From: Acinetobacter seifertii
GTDB taxonomy: Bacteria; Pseudomonadota; Gammaproteobacteria; Pseudomonadales; Moraxellaceae
Assembly (NCBI RefSeq): GCF_000368065.1
Contig: NZ_KB851199.1
Span: 1 to 64,000, forward strand
Reading direction: 5' to 3'
DNA: 64,000 nucleotides
Below the pieces are notes generated by a model. That model did not search any database and had not been told where the DNA came from. It saw only the letters and a program-made list of their open reading frames with translations. Numbering within the stretch: position 1 is the stretch's first letter; the number at the start of each line of letters is the position of its first letter. This document shows positions 30,621-40,284 of the stretch, piece after piece. A program made the position numbers and the translations under genes.

Positions 30621-30980
30621 TTATGCAGCTAATGCGCCTTTAGCTTTTTCAGCTAAAGCAGCAAATGCTACTGCATCATGCATAGCGATGTCAGCTAATA
30701 CGCGACGGTCGATGATCACTTGAGCTTTTTTCAAGCCATCGATCATACGGCTGTAAGACAAACCGTTTTGACGAGCACCAGCATTGATACGCGCAATCCA
30801 TAGAGCACGGAATTGACGTTTCTTTTGACGGCGGTCACGGTAAGCGTATTGACCAGCTTTGATTACCGCTTGGAACGCTACGCGGTAAACGCGTGAACGA
30901 GCACCATAGTAACCTTTAGCGCGAGCAAGAATTTTTTTGTGACGACGATGAGCCACTACACCACGTTTTACACGAGCCAT
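30621..30980 (-). CDS. rplT: 50S ribosomal protein L20
   Basis: 119 residues, the usual length. The basic N-terminus [33 protein letters not shown] and the globular part with [36 protein letters not shown] are diagnostic. L20 is needed early in 50S assembly and represses its own operon in E. coli and Bacillus by binding leader RNA. It lies 11 bp after rpmI. A short GGAGATTATAA gives a strong ribosome-binding site. Confidence 0.98.
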
Positions 30981-30991
30981 TTATAATCTCC

Positions 30992-31186
30992 TTAGATGTA
31001 TGGGCACATACGACGAACTGAATTCATGTCAGAAACATGAACCATTACACAGCCGCGTAATTGACGGATACGTTTAGCAGATTTTTTGGTCAAGATGTGG
31101 CGCTTGAACGCTTGTTTACGCTTAAAACCGTTTGCAGTCGCTTTGAAGCGTTTAGCTGCACCACGGCGAGTTTTTAACTTAGCCAT
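30992..31186 (-). CDS. rpmI: 50S ribosomal protein L35
   Basis: 64 residues. [32 protein letters not shown] and [23 protein letters not shown] match L35. It is the first gene of a two-gene rpmI-rplT unit here. In E. coli infC is directly upstream and contributes regulation; here infC lies about 3 kb away behind a terminator, so this pair must have its own promoter. The start has AAGAGGTTAC upstream. Confidence 0.97.
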   Translation of the reverse strand: MAKLKTRRGAAKRFKATANGFKRKQAFKRHILTKKSAKRIRQLRGCVMVHVSDMNSVRRMCPYI

Positions 31187-31434
31187 AGTAACCTCTTTTA
31201 GGCACCTGTTCGGCGCGATCGCACCATTGCAAAATCGACCTGCAGGTAAGGAAGCGCGTATTTTATAGCATGCTGACTAAAATTAAAACTACTCTTAGCA
31301 TTTTTTTAGATTACCAACTTAACAAACTAAAAAATTCATATCATTTTTTAGAAGGTAGTCATTGCTAATAAATTCAGCATCGTGGCTTATTTCACTCTAT
31401 AATATGTTCAAATTATCAACATACGATATTTCAA
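31187..31434. promoter_or_regulatory. Divergent promoter region rpmI / MFS exporter
   Basis: 248 bp. On the plus strand a perfect -10 TATAAT (31398-31403) lies 31 bp before the MFS start codon, without a good -35. On the minus strand TATAAA at about 31264-31269 could serve rpmI, leaving a GC-rich leader of roughly 70 nt with CGATCGCGCCG and CTGCAGG, where L20 autocontrol might act. Both assignments are tentative. Confidence 0.4.
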
Positions 31435-32685
31435 ATGCAGAAACATGATGCATTCGCTGCACTGCGCTATAGAGATTTCTCTATTGTTACCATTAATCAA
31501 TTTTGCTTAACGTTAGCAATTTTGATTCAAGAAATTATTGTTGCTTATTCACTTTATCAAATTACCAAAGACCCTCTAACTTTAGGCTTAATTGGATTAG
31601 CAGAAGCCATTCCATTTATTGCCCTATCGCTTTGGGGTGGCTATTTTGCTGATAAATTTAATAAACAGATCATTATGAAAATCTGTTTATTTTTCTCAGT
31701 GCCTCTACCTTTAGTTTTGTGGCTGCTGTTTCATTTACATGGTTTAGGCCATATCAGCGTAAATTTCCTTTCTTGGGGTATTTATGCAGTGATTTTTGGC
31801 TTAGGTACCATACGTGGGTTTTACAATCCCTCTGCCACATCATTGAAACCATTCTTAATTCCACGCGAGCTTTATGCCAATGGCGCAACATGGACAACGA
31901 TTGGTTGGCAAAGTGGCGTGATTATTGGGCCTATGCTAGGTGGGTTTATGCTTGCTTACTTAGGCAGAGAAACCAGTCTTTTTAGTGTTGCAGCCCTACT
32001 TAGCATCTGTTTTATTCTCATTAATTTATTACAAAAAAGAAGCTTTCCTAAAATTGAAACTACCAATGTATTAGAAAGCTTAGGTGATGGTTTCCGCTTT
32101 ATTTGGAAAACCAAAATCGTTCTCTGGGCTATTTCTCTAGACCTTGCCTCTGTTTTATTTGGAGGTGTGATTGCCCTATTGCCTATCTTTGCAGAAGATA
32201 TTTTAAAAGTGGGACCAGAAGGCTTAGGTTATTTACGTGCAGCCCCATCTATTGGTGCCCTCATTACCATGATTGCTTTGACTCGTTTTCCTCCAACTCA
32301 ACACGCATGGCGTAACATGCTACTCGCAGTTGCTGGGTTTGGTATATTTACGATTCTTTTCGCTTTCTCAAACAATATGTGGTTATCACTATTTGCACTG
32401 GCGATGACAGGTGCTTGTGACAGTATTTCAGTTGTGGTTAGACAAACCATTTTGCAAATTTTCCCGCCAGAAAATATGCGTGGTCGCGTTGCGGCTGTAA
32501 ATGGAATGTTCGTTTCATCTAGTAATGAATTGGGTGCATTTGAATCAGGCCTAGCAGCTAAATATTTGGGAACGATTGCCGCGACTATTTTTGGTGGTTG
32601 TATGACACTTGCAGTGGTCACGTTCTGTTGGTTAAAAACCAACGACCTATTTAAAGTCGACATTACCAAAAGCTCAGAAGACTAA
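31435..32685 (+). CDS. MFS transporter (EntS/MFS_3-like exporter)
   Basis: 416 residues with about 11-12 membrane spans and the loop motif GGYFADKFNKQIIMK between spans 2 and 3, corresponding to MFS motif A. The pattern FRYRDFSIVTINQF near the start, GLGTIRGFYNPSATSLKPFLIPRELYANGATW in the middle, and PPENMRGRVAAVNGMFVSSSNELGAFESGLAA near the end recall the EntS/MFS_3 export group. Substrate is unknown. Transcribed divergently from rpmI with its own TATAAT, it interrupts the infC-rpmI neighbourhood. A UUCG-loop terminator follows. Confidence 0.85.
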   Translation: MQKHDAFAALRYRDFSIVTINQFCLTLAILIQEIIVAYSLYQITKDPLTLGLIGLAEAIPFIALSLWGGYFADKFNKQIIMKICLFFSVPLPLVLWLLFHLHGLGHISVNFLSWGIYAVIFGLGTIRGFYNPSATSLKPFLIPRELYANGATWTTIGWQSGVIIGPMLGGFMLAYLGRETSLFSVAALLSICFILINLLQKRSFPKIETTNVLESLGDGFRFIWKTKIVLWAISLDLASVLFGGVIALLPIFAEDILKVGPEGLGYLRAAPSIGALITMIALTRFPPTQHAWRNMLLAVAGFGIFTILFAFSNNMWLSLFALAMTGACDSISVVVRQTILQIFPPENMRGRVAAVNGMFVSSSNELGAFESGLAAKYLGTIAATIFGGCMTLAVVTFCWLKTNDLFKVDITKSSED

Positions 32686-32699
32686 TTAAATCCTTTTAA

Positions 32700-32723
32700 T
32701 AAAAGCATCTTCGGATGCTTTTA
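32700..32723. terminator. Terminator with TTCG tetraloop
   Basis: Stem TAAAAGCATC/GATGCTTTTA enclosing TTCG. It is symmetric and could serve both the MFS gene and the convergent yqaA gene. The stem's own A/T ends supply the T-tract in each direction. Confidence 0.75.
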
Positions 32724-32725
32724 CT

Positions 32726-33154
32726 TTAAATAAAGTCTGTAATTACCCAATAAATGAAAATATAACGCCCAGCCTTAGCAATAAGAACCATAAATAAAAA
32801 GCGCCAAAAATTTTCTTTGAACAAGCCAGCAACCAAAGTAATTGGATCACCAATCACAGGTGTCCAACTTAAAAGAAGCGAATAAAAGCCATACTTATGA
32901 TAAAAACGTTGAGCTTGTTCTAAACGTTTTTCAGAAACTGGGAACCATTTTTTATGTTTAAACTGTTCTATTTTTAAACCTAACCACCAGTTCACACATG
33001 AACCAAGTACATTTCCGAAAGTAGCAATCGAAATGAGAAGAAAAGCGGAATGTTGATTTTTTAATAATAAAGCAGCGAGTACAGCTTCTGATTGTAGCGG
33101 TAATAATGTAGCAGCCCCAAAAGCACTCAAAAAAAGTAAAAAGTAACTTAGCAT
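32726..33154 (-). CDS. YqaA-family (VTT/SNARE-associated) membrane protein
   Basis: 142 residues with about four hydrophobic segments. Features of the YqaA branch of the VTT family are GAATLLPLQSEAVLAALLL, ATFGNVLGSCVNWWLGLKIE, FYHKYGFYSLLLSWTPVIGDPITLVAGLF and the final KAGRYIFIYWVI. The family is related to DedA proteins, some of which flip lipid carriers; function of YqaA itself is unknown. It lies 51 bp downstream of the gst gene on the same strand. Confidence 0.88.
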   Translation of the reverse strand: MLSYFLLFLSAFGAATLLPLQSEAVLAALLLKNQHSAFLLISIATFGNVLGSCVNWWLGLKIEQFKHKKWFPVSEKRLEQAQRFYHKYGFYSLLLSWTPVIGDPITLVAGLFKENFWRFLFMVLIAKAGRYIFIYWVITDFI

Positions 33155-33205
33155 TCTAATTAAACCAAACTACCTTTCACTTTATTTATTACCTATCAAG
33201 TAAAA

Positions 33206-33826
33206 TTAGATGACTTTAATTGATAATGCTTTTTGCACCGCAGGACGCGCTGTTAAACGGACAATGTATTCTTGCACATATGGATAATCCTCTAATTGAA
33301 TACCCTGCCATTCATAGCGCAAAATCCAAGGTAAAATTGCCATATCCGCAATTGAGTATTCGCCTGCAACAAACTTTTGCCCTATAAGCTGTTTGTTTAA
33401 TACACTATATAGGCGTTTAGTTTCATTCAAATAACGTTCTATGGCGTAAGGAATTTTCTCTGGTGCAAAACGGTTAAAATGATGATTTTGTCCTAACATC
33501 GGGCCTAAACCACCCATTTGCCACATAAGCCATTGTTCTACTTCAACTCGCTCTTGCTCGTCGGTTGGATAGAACAAGCCAGTTTTTCGACCTAAATATT
33601 GTAAGATTGCGCCTGATTCAAATACTGAAATTGGCTCACCACGAGGACCATCCTGATCAACAATTGCAGGAATTTTATTATTTGGAGAGATTCTTAGGAA
33701 GTCGGGTTGAAATTGATCATTTTCTAAAATATTAATTGGATAAAGAGTGTAATCCAGTCCCATTTCTTCTAAGGCAATTGTGATTTTATGTCCATTGGGT
33801 GTGCCCCAATAATATAGATCAATCAT
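33206..33826 (-). CDS. yfcG: Glutathione transferase, YfcG/Nu-class-like
   Basis: 206 residues. The N-terminal thioredoxin-fold domain begins MIDLYYWGTPNGHKITIALEE, with the TPNGHK active-site loop of YfcG, then RISPNNKIPAIVDQ and ESGAILQYLGRKTGLFYP for glutathione binding. The helical domain holds WLMWQMGGLGPMLGQNHHFNRF and YSIADMAILPW. Nu-class enzymes act as glutathione disulfide-bond oxidoreductases rather than classical transferases. The match to E. coli YfcG from memory is strong over most of the length. Confidence 0.9.
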   Translation of the reverse strand: MIDLYYWGTPNGHKITIALEEMGLDYTLYPINILENDQFQPDFLRISPNNKIPAIVDQDGPRGEPISVFESGAILQYLGRKTGLFYPTDEQERVEVEQWLMWQMGGLGPMLGQNHHFNRFAPEKIPYAIERYLNETKRLYSVLNKQLIGQKFVAGEYSIADMAILPWILRYEWQGIQLEDYPYVQEYIVRLTARPAVQKALSIKVI

Positions 33827-33927
33827 TCTATTTTCCTATTCATCGTTATCATGACTGCGTCTTGCGTTATATCATGTTTGGGTAATACAATAATATTTCC
33901 AACACCAAAAAACACATAAAATTTGAG

Positions 33928-33952
33928 AATAACTTTGGTTCAAAAAGTTATT
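33928..33952. repeat. 9-bp inverted repeat upstream of the gst gene
   Basis: AATAACTTT-7 nt-AAAGTTATT, located 100 bp upstream of the gst start codon in a 166-bp gene-free gap. With no T-run it is not a good terminator; it could be a regulator binding site. Confidence 0.4.
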
Positions 33953-33992
33953 AAATCGCACTTTAAAGGAACTAAACCACAAAATGACAAGC

Positions 33993-34025
33993 AAAAAAAA
34001 GCACTGCTTTTGCAGTGCTTTTTTT
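33993..34025. terminator. Terminator after infC
   Basis: Stem AAGCACTGC/GCAGTGCTT, loop TTTT, with eight A on the left and seven T on the right. In the minus direction it terminates thrS-infC. Confidence 0.88.
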
Positions 34026-34030
34026 GAGTA

Positions 34031-34582
34031 TTACTTTTTCTTTTTAGGTCCAAGTAACATACCCATTTGTCGACCTTCCATTTTCGGAGCTTGCTCTACA
34101 ACCCCAAACTCAGCTACATCTGCTTCAATTTTTTGTAATTGAGCTAAACCAAGTTGTTGGTGAGCCATTTCACGACCACGGAAACGTAAGGTGATTTTGA
34201 CTTTATTGCCTTCTTCAAGGAACTTCAAAATAGCACGAAGCTTAACTTGATAATCACCTACATCAGTTGCTGGGCGTAGTTTGATTTCCTTCACTTGCAC
34301 TTGATGCTGTTTTTTCTTGGCATCTTTTTGCTTCTGTTTCAGGTCAAACAAGTGCTTGTTGTAATCCATGATTTTACAAACAGGCGGCTCAGCGTTTGCG
34401 ACAATCTCAACAAGGTCAAGATCTGCATCCTCAGCAGCACGCAGTGCTTCATTTAATGAAACAATTCCTTTTTGCTCACCATCAGCAGCGACGAGGCGTA
34501 CTTCTTTTGCACGGATCTCATCGTTAATTGCTGGACGGTTACTCTTTGCACCTTGTTGTTGGTTACGGTCAGGCTGTTTAAT
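34031..34582 (-). CDS. infC: Translation initiation factor IF-3 (AUU start)
   Basis: 183 residues. Translated from ATT at 34582, the protein reads [20 protein letters not shown], then [38 protein letters not shown] and [29 protein letters not shown], then [19 protein letters not shown] and ends GPKKKK. A start at the internal ATG (34369) would remove the whole N-terminal domain, so the AUU is required. GGAG within the thrS stop region sits 8 nt before the AUU, and the gap after thrS is 5 bp. AUU initiation allows IF-3 to discriminate against its own message, the established autoregulation in enterobacteria. It prevents premature subunit joining and proofreads initiator tRNA. Confidence 0.95.
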   Translation of the reverse strand: MKQPDRNQQQGAKSNRPAINDEIRAKEVRLVAADGEQKGIVSLNEALRAAEDADLDLVEIVANAEPPVCKIMDYNKHLFDLKQKQKDAKKKQHQVQVKEIKLRPATDVGDYQVKLRAILKFLEEGNKVKITLRFRGREMAHQQLGLAQLQKIEADVAEFGVVEQAPKMEGRQMGMLLGPKKKK

Positions 34583-34587
34583 CTTTC

Positions 34588-36510
34588 TTACTCCACAATA
34601 TACCGGCCACGTTCGGCGACGGCAGATTTCACTAAGTCAATGAAAGCATCCACTGACATAGTACCTAAATTTTTTCCTGAGCGAGTACGTACATTCACTG
34701 TACCTTCTTCAACTTCTCGATCACCAAGAACTAACAGGTAAGGAATGCGCTCTAGAGTACGCTCACGAATCTTAAATCCGATTTTTTCATTTCTCAAGTC
34801 AGAAATAGCGCGAAGGCCATTTTCCTTGAGTTTTGCCACAACTTGATCACTTGCTTCAGCTTGAGCGTCGGTAATGTTCATCACACATGCTTGTACAGGT
34901 GACAACCAAGGCGGCATAAAACCAGCGTAGTGTTCAATTAGTATACCAATAAAACGCTCAAAACTACCAAGAATTGCACGGTGCAACATTACAGGCTGAT
35001 CACGTTCGTTTTCTTCAGTTACATAAGAAGCGTCTAAACGAACGGGCAAGTTGAAGTCACACTGAATGGTACCACATTGCCATACACGACCAAGACAGTC
35101 TTTTAAAGAGAACTCAATCTTTGGACCATAGAATGCACCTTCACCCGGCTGCAACTCCCATTTAAGACCAGCTTCATCTAAAGCATCTGCTAAAGATTTT
35201 TCAGCTAAATCCCAAAGTGCGTCGTCACCTACACGCTTTTCCGGACGAGTAGACAACTTCATTTGAACTTCTTCAAAGCCAAAGTCTTTATAAACATCTA
35301 AAGTGAGTTTAATAAAGTCTGCAACCTCTTTTCCGATCTGTTCTTTAGTACAGAAGATATGTGCATCATCTTGGGTAAAGCCACGAACACGCATAATACC
35401 GTGTAAAGAACCAGATGGTTCATTACGGTGACAAGAACCAAACTCAGCTAAACGAATTGGTAAATCACGGTAAGATTTCAAGCCTTGGTTGAACACTTGA
35501 ACGTGACAAGGACAGTTCATTGGTTTTACAGCATAGTTACGACTTTCTGAATGAGTCGTAAACATATTTTCTGCATAGTTTGCTGCATGGCCAGATTTCT
35601 CCCAAAGCGTAAAGTCTACGATTTGTGGAGTTTTAATTTCTTGGTAACCATTGTCTTGCTGAACTTTACGCATGTACTGCTCTAGTACTTGATAAATAGT
35701 CCAACCATTTGCATGCCAGAACACCATACCCGGTGCTTCTTCTTGCATATGGAACAAGTCTAACGCTTTACCAATTTTACGATGGTCACGCTTTTCAGCT
35801 TCTTCAATACGCTTGATATAAGCTGCTAACTGTTTTTTATCAGCCCAAGCAGTACCATAAATACGTTGAAGCTGTTCATTCTTCGCATCACCACGCCAGT
35901 AAGCGCCAGAGATTTTTGTAAGTTTGAATGATTTTAAAAATTTAGTATTTGGTACGTGCGGACCACGACACATATCTAAATAATCTTGATGGTAGTACAA
36001 GCCCATTTGTGTTTCTTCAGGCATGTCTGCAATCAAGCGTAATTTATATTCTTCACCGCGTGCAGTAAATTCAGCAATGACTTCATCACGTGGTGTCATT
36101 TTTTTAACAACATCGTAATCTTGGTCGATGAGCTTTTTCATACGCTCTTCGATCGCTGCCATGTCATCTAATGTGAAAGGACGTGGCATCCAGATATCGT
36201 AATAAAAACCTTCTTCGATGACTGGACCAATCACCATTTTAGCTTCAGGGAAAAGCTGCTTTACAGCATGCCCTACAAGGTGTGCACAAGAATGGCGAAT
36301 GATCTCAAGACCTTCTTCATCTTTTGGAGTGATAATTTGTAAGGTCGAGTCTTCGGTAATTAAGTCACATGCATCAACTAGGCGATCATTTACTCGTCCA
36401 GCAACGGTGTTTTTTGCTAAACCAGGCCCAATACTTTGAGCGACTTCCATAACAGATACAGGGTGATCAAAACTTTTTTGATCGCCATTTGGCAATGTGA
36501 TAATTGGCAT
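34588..36510 (-). CDS. thrS: Threonine-tRNA ligase
   Basis: 640 residues. TGS domain ([28 protein letters not shown]), N2 editing domain with [16 protein letters not shown] (the HxxxH zinc-like motif), class II core with [10 protein letters not shown] (zinc Cys), [41 protein letters not shown] (motif 2) and motif 3 [19 protein letters not shown], then the anticodon-binding domain. AAGGA lies 7 nt before the ATG. E. coli ThrRS binds a tRNA-like operator in its leader; a small GAGG-TTCG-CCTC hairpin occurs in this leader (36572-36583) but I see no clear anticodon mimic. It is co-transcribed with infC. Confidence 0.97.
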   Translation of the reverse strand: MPIITLPNGDQKSFDHPVSVMEVAQSIGPGLAKNTVAGRVNDRLVDACDLITEDSTLQIITPKDEEGLEIIRHSCAHLVGHAVKQLFPEAKMVIGPVIEEGFYYDIWMPRPFTLDDMAAIEERMKKLIDQDYDVVKKMTPRDEVIAEFTARGEEYKLRLIADMPEETQMGLYYHQDYLDMCRGPHVPNTKFLKSFKLTKISGAYWRGDAKNEQLQRIYGTAWADKKQLAAYIKRIEEAEKRDHRKIGKALDLFHMQEEAPGMVFWHANGWTIYQVLEQYMRKVQQDNGYQEIKTPQIVDFTLWEKSGHAANYAENMFTTHSESRNYAVKPMNCPCHVQVFNQGLKSYRDLPIRLAEFGSCHRNEPSGSLHGIMRVRGFTQDDAHIFCTKEQIGKEVADFIKLTLDVYKDFGFEEVQMKLSTRPEKRVGDDALWDLAEKSLADALDEAGLKWELQPGEGAFYGPKIEFSLKDCLGRVWQCGTIQCDFNLPVRLDASYVTEENERDQPVMLHRAILGSFERFIGILIEHYAGFMPPWLSPVQACVMNITDAQAEASDQVVAKLKENGLRAISDLRNEKIGFKIRERTLERIPYLLVLGDREVEEGTVNVRTRSGKNLGTMSVDAFIDLVKSAVAERGRYIVE

Positions 36511-36921
36511 AAAAAAATCCTTAAGGAGTGATGCCCTATACGAAGGAGCATTTCACCGCGAGATTATGATCGAGGCGAACCTCAAAATATAAAAACGGTG
36601 TAAATCAAAATTAAAAACCAGAAAGATTTTACACTTGTTCACGCCAAGTGAAAACCTTTGTGCTCATAAAATCATAAATAGATGTTGGTTATACGGTAAA
36701 CAGCAATAAGTGACTTTCGTAAGTGTTTCTCATAAATTTTAAGAAATACATAAATAGGATAATTATTCATCAGAACTGATTTAACATGATGGAAATAGCA
36801 TTTGTGCTCATTTTCTGACTGAGGGGTATTTCTGTTTAAGACTAAAGCATTAATGCTTTGATTAATATTAAGTCATATTTTCAAAGAATGAATTAAAAAA
36901 TAGAACATGGAGTTGTTTCAC
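36511..36921. promoter_or_regulatory. Divergent regulatory region thrS / acyl-CoA synthetase
   Basis: 411 bp without a gene. It contains the thrS leader on the minus strand, an 11-nt repeat TTTGTGCTCAT occurring near 36658 and 36801, and a perfect 16-bp palindrome AAAGCATTAATGCTTT at 36844-36859, 63 bp before the acyl-CoA synthetase start codon, a plausible repressor site. No convincing promoter pair could be fixed by eye for either gene. Confidence 0.45.
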
Positions 36922-38550
36922 ATGGTTAGTGCATACGATGAATTACCACGTACACAAGCAAACTTTGTTGCGTTATCCCCTTTGCGGTATTTAGAACGGG
37001 CAGCTTATATATATCCGGATCAGGTTTCGATTATTCATGGCAATCGCTATATTTCGTGGAAAGAAACTTATAAACGTTGTCGGCAATTTGCCTCTCAGCT
37101 TCAACAATTAGGTATTACTAAAAATGATACTGTTTCTGTATTATTGCCCAATATACCCGCAATGATCGAAGCGCATTTTGCTGTACCTATGGCTGGTGCT
37201 GTTCTTAATACATTAAATACTCGTTTAGATGCTAAAACCATCGCCTTTATGCTAGAGCATGCTGAAACTAAAGTACTTTTAGTTGACCCAGAGTTTGTTA
37301 ATTTAGCCAGAGAAGCTCTCTCACTGATTCCTAACCAACGTATTATTGTGATTGATGTGGCTGATGAAGAATATGAGGGTGAAAATCAATTTCTTGGTTC
37401 ATTTGAATATGAAGAATGGATTGCTCAAGGTGATGCCAATTTCGAATGGCATTTGCCGCAAGATGAGTGGGATGCGATTAGCTTAAATTACACCTCTGGG
37501 ACAACAGGCAACCCTAAGGGCGTGGTTTATCACCACCGTGGGGCTTACTTAAATGCAGCGAGCAATATTCTAGCTTGTGGCATGAAACCTCGAGCCGTTT
37601 ATTTATGGACGCTTCCTCTATTCCATTGTAATGGCTGGTGCTTTGCATGGAGTATTGCAGCCAGTGGTGGAACCAATATTTGTTTACGCAAAGTTGACCC
37701 TGAACTGGCTATGCAACTTATTGCAAGACATAAAGTTGATTATTTCTGCGGTGCTCCAATTGTGCTGTCCATGATTATTAACCTACCTAAAGAAAAACAG
37801 CCGAACTTAGAACATCATGTAGAAGTTATGGTTGCGGGAGCAGCTCCTCCTGTCGCTGTGATTGAAGGTATGCGAAATATTGGAATTAATGTAAACCACG
37901 TTTATGGTTTAACAGAAACTTATGGACCATCCGCGCTTTGTGCCTCTCAAGCAGGATGGAGCGATCTTTCTATTACAGAGCAAGCACAACTACATTCACG
38001 TCAGGGCGTGCCTTACCCACTTCAGGACAGTATGCGAGTGCTAGACCCTGAAACTATGCAACCTGTACCAAATGACGGTGAAACCATGGGAGAAATCATG
38101 TTCCGTGGCAATATTGTGATGAAGGGATATTTAAAAAATCCAAAAGCAACTGAAGAGGCATTTGCAGGTGGTTGGTTCCACACTGGAGATTTAGCAGTTT
38201 GTCATCCAGATGGTTATGCAAAAATTACGGATCGTTCCAAAGATATTATTATTTCCGGTGGAGAGAATATTTCATCTTTAGAAGTTGAGGATGTCTTATA
38301 TAAGCATCCCGCAGTTTTAACAGCTGCTGTTGTGGCAAAACCCGATGAACGTTGGCAAGAAGTACCATGTGCATTTATTGAATTAAAAACAGGTGCTACA
38401 GCAACTCCTGAAGAAATTATTGCACACTGCCAAAAAGAGCTTGCTCGCTTTAAAGTTCCTAAGGATGTGGTCATTACCGAAATTCCAAAGACATCAACAG
38501 GCAAATTACAAAAATTTATCTTGCGTGAATGGGCAAAAGAGCGCGTTTAA
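36922..38550 (+). CDS. Acyl-CoA synthetase (AMP-forming, medium/long chain type)
   Basis: 542 residues. ANL adenylating-enzyme motifs in order: P-loop YTSGTTGNPKGVVYHHRG, the VYGLTETYGP motif, GGWFHTGDLAVCHPDGYAKITDRSKDIIISGGENISSLEVED, and the catalytic Lys near the C-terminus in TSTGKLQKFILREW. It activates a carboxylic acid to acyl-AMP and then acyl-CoA; the domain pattern fits medium/long-chain fatty-acid CoA ligases, but chain length is not settled. The ATG at 36922 has GGAG 9 nt upstream; an in-frame ATG at 36907 lacks a ribosome-binding site. It stands alone between divergent thrS and a terminator. The palindrome upstream suggests control by a dedicated repressor. Confidence 0.88.
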   Translation: MVSAYDELPRTQANFVALSPLRYLERAAYIYPDQVSIIHGNRYISWKETYKRCRQFASQLQQLGITKNDTVSVLLPNIPAMIEAHFAVPMAGAVLNTLNTRLDAKTIAFMLEHAETKVLLVDPEFVNLAREALSLIPNQRIIVIDVADEEYEGENQFLGSFEYEEWIAQGDANFEWHLPQDEWDAISLNYTSGTTGNPKGVVYHHRGAYLNAASNILACGMKPRAVYLWTLPLFHCNGWCFAWSIAASGGTNICLRKVDPELAMQLIARHKVDYFCGAPIVLSMIINLPKEKQPNLEHHVEVMVAGAAPPVAVIEGMRNIGINVNHVYGLTETYGPSALCASQAGWSDLSITEQAQLHSRQGVPYPLQDSMRVLDPETMQPVPNDGETMGEIMFRGNIVMKGYLKNPKATEEAFAGGWFHTGDLAVCHPDGYAKITDRSKDIIISGGENISSLEVEDVLYKHPAVLTAAVVAKPDERWQEVPCAFIELKTGATATPEEIIAHCQKELARFKVPKDVVITEIPKTSTGKLQKFILREWAKERV

Positions 38551-38562
38551 ATATTTTCAAAT

Positions 38563-38593
38563 AAAAAAGCGACGTATTGAACGTCGCTTTTTT
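38563..38593. terminator. Bidirectional terminator
   Basis: Stem AAAAAAGCGACGT/ACGTCGCTTTTTT with loop ATTGA. It serves the acyl-CoA synthetase gene and convergent darP operon. Confidence 0.9.
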
Positions 38594-38605
38594 ATTTGAA
38601 AGGTA

Positions 38606-39142
38606 TTAGCCTTGATCTGACAATAAAGCAATTTGTTGCACGTAGTTAATAAACTTCTTTTTAGATGCTTCAAGATCTGCTTCTGCAACTTGCTGAGTTT
38701 TATCACGGTTAATTCTTAACACATGTTGACGCAAAGTATGACGCTCTGATGCATTATAAATTTTGCTAAACTCATTGATTGCAGGATCACCCTGTTCAAT
38801 CATACGATCTACCCAACGCATAAGTTGAGCTTGCTTTTTCGCACCTTGTTGAGGTGTCAAATAAGACAAAATGACTGTCTCATCTTCATTACGCAAGAGT
38901 TTACCAACACGCTGAAACTGGCGACGGCGTGCTTCAAACGAACTAATATTCTGGACTTCTAAAAGAGCATCAATTAAACGCTCATCAACCGGAAGTTTTT
39001 GAATTTGTTTGATAGAAAGTTGTGCTAACTGCTCACCTAAAGCAGCCATACGTTGAACTGCTTTTTTCTGTTCGGTTTTACTTGCACGTCCTTCTAAAGA
39101 ATCAAAATCTTCTTCAGTATAACGCTGGGGACGACGTGCCAC
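38606..39142 (-). CDS. darP: DarP/YjgA ribosome biogenesis factor (DUF615)
   Basis: 178 residues, highly charged and helical. Family hallmarks: RRPQRYTEEDFDSLEGRASKTEQKKAVQRMAALGEQLAQLS, KLPVDERLIDAL, RRRQFQRVGKLLRNED and the C-terminal RHTLRQHVLRINRDKTQQ. In E. coli DarP binds pre-50S particles and promotes maturation of the peptidyltransferase centre. It is the last gene of the seven-gene pcnB operon, 2 bp after ptsO. Confidence 0.9.
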   Translation of the reverse strand: MARRPQRYTEEDFDSLEGRASKTEQKKAVQRMAALGEQLAQLSIKQIQKLPVDERLIDALLEVQNISSFEARRRQFQRVGKLLRNEDETVILSYLTPQQGAKKQAQLMRWVDRMIEQGDPAINEFSKIYNASERHTLRQHVLRINRDKTQQVAEADLEASKKKFINYVQQIALLSDQG

Positions 39143-39144
39143 GA

Positions 39145-39414
39145 TTAATCTGCCTCATAAAATTTTGCGGCGAATAACGCCTGTACTTCGTTTAATGCCT
39201 GTCCTTCGTCAGCGCCATCAATGACCAAACGTAAAGTGGTCCCTTTACCTGCACCTAACATCAGTAACGACATAATATTCTTTGCATCTACCAAATGATC
39301 GCCCTTACCAATCTGAATTGACGAACGAAACTTCGTAGTGACCTCTATCAGTTTTCCTGATGCACGTGCATGTAAACCGAGTTTATTAATTACATCAACA
39401 GTTGTGTCTATCAT
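39145..39414 (-). CDS. ptsO: NPr, HPr-like phosphocarrier of the nitrogen PTS
   Basis: 89 residues. HPr fold with the phosphorylatable His15 in [15 protein letters not shown] and the regulatory-site Ser region [21 protein letters not shown]. NPr relays phosphate from EI-Ntr (PtsP) to EIIA-Ntr (PtsN) in the regulatory PTS of bacteria without sugar PTS. The ATG at 39414 overlaps the rapZ stop by 4 bp, giving translational coupling; the longer upstream frame is inside rapZ. Typically ptsO lies with rpoN/ptsN; here those genes are absent. Confidence 0.92.
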   Translation of the reverse strand: MIDTTVDVINKLGLHARASGKLIEVTTKFRSSIQIGKGDHLVDAKNIMSLLMLGAGKGTTLRLVIDGADEGQALNEVQALFAAKFYEAD

Positions 39415-40262
39415 GACCAGTGCTTCATTTCTCTGTGTAAGACCTGAACAGTCCATTCTGCCTCAAGTGCTTGTTTTAGTCTATCTACCATATAAACTGA
39501 ACGATGCTGGCCGCCTGTGCAACCTATTGAAATCGTCATATAGTGACGATGCCCTTCAGCAAATGCCGGCAACCATTTTTTTAAGAAGTGGTGTATGTCC
39601 TCAAACATTTCATTTGCTTGCGGACTTGCTTCTAAAAACTGTCTTACTGGCTCATCTAAACCAGAAAAACGGCGTAATTCTAAATCCCAATGTGGATTTG
39701 GTAAATGCCGTACGTCAAAAACATAGTCAGCATCTAAAGGAATGCCATGTTTATAACCAAATGACTGCAATATAACAATCAGGTTATCCGACTGCCCTAA
39801 TTTTGACAGCAAGATATGTTTTAAATCATGAACACTTTTATCTGTGGTATCAATATGAACAGTGGCACGGAACAGAATTGGAATCAGCAACTGCTTTTCT
39901 TCATGAATACACTGTAAAAGGCTTTTGAAACGGTTCGCCAGCGGATGCGGGCGACGTGAAGCACTAAATCGAGCAATTAAATCTTGATCTTGTGTTGTCA
40001 GATAAATCACATCAACCGTACCATGCTTTTGCAATTGCTCAAAAACATGATCGAACTCTTGCATATCTGCCCGTGTACTTCGGACATCTACACCTAAAGC
40101 GAGTTGTTCAAGATTATTTTCATGATCTAGCTTTGCCACAATTTCAGGCAGCAATGCCAAAGGTAAATTATCAATACAGTAATAGCCCAAATCTTCCAAC
40201 ACTTGAAGAGCTGAAGATTTTCCTGAACCAGACTGTCCTGTCACGATAAGTATACGCTTCAT
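39411..40262 (-). CDS. rapZ: RapZ/YvcJ nucleotide-binding RNase adapter
   Basis: 283 residues. Walker A is GQSGSGKS at 9-16, followed by [40 protein letters not shown] and [15 protein letters not shown] come next. The C-terminal RNA-binding half holds [29 protein letters not shown] and [18 protein letters not shown]. In E. coli it delivers the GlmZ sRNA to RNase E to control glucosamine-6-phosphate synthase; no such sRNA can be identified here. The pairing with ptsO is conserved. Confidence 0.95.
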   Translation of the reverse strand: MKRILIVTGQSGSGKSSALQVLEDLGYYCIDNLPLALLPEIVAKLDHENNLEQLALGVDVRSTRADMQEFDHVFEQLQKHGTVDVIYLTTQDQDLIARFSASRRPHPLANRFKSLLQCIHEEKQLLIPILFRATVHIDTTDKSVHDLKHILLSKLGQSDNLIVILQSFGYKHGIPLDADYVFDVRHLPNPHWDLELRRFSGLDEPVRQFLEASPQANEMFEDIHHFLKKWLPAFAEGHRHYMTISIGCTGGQHRSVYMVDRLKQALEAEWTVQVLHREMKHWS

Positions 40263-40284
40263 GGCATGGCTGTCCTTTTATGTA

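Noticed and set aside
36572..36583. GAGG-TTCG-CCTC hairpin in the thrS leader as a tRNA-Thr anticodon mimic
   Set aside because: The loop is a four-base tetraloop without a Thr anticodon, so it does not match the known ThrRS operator.
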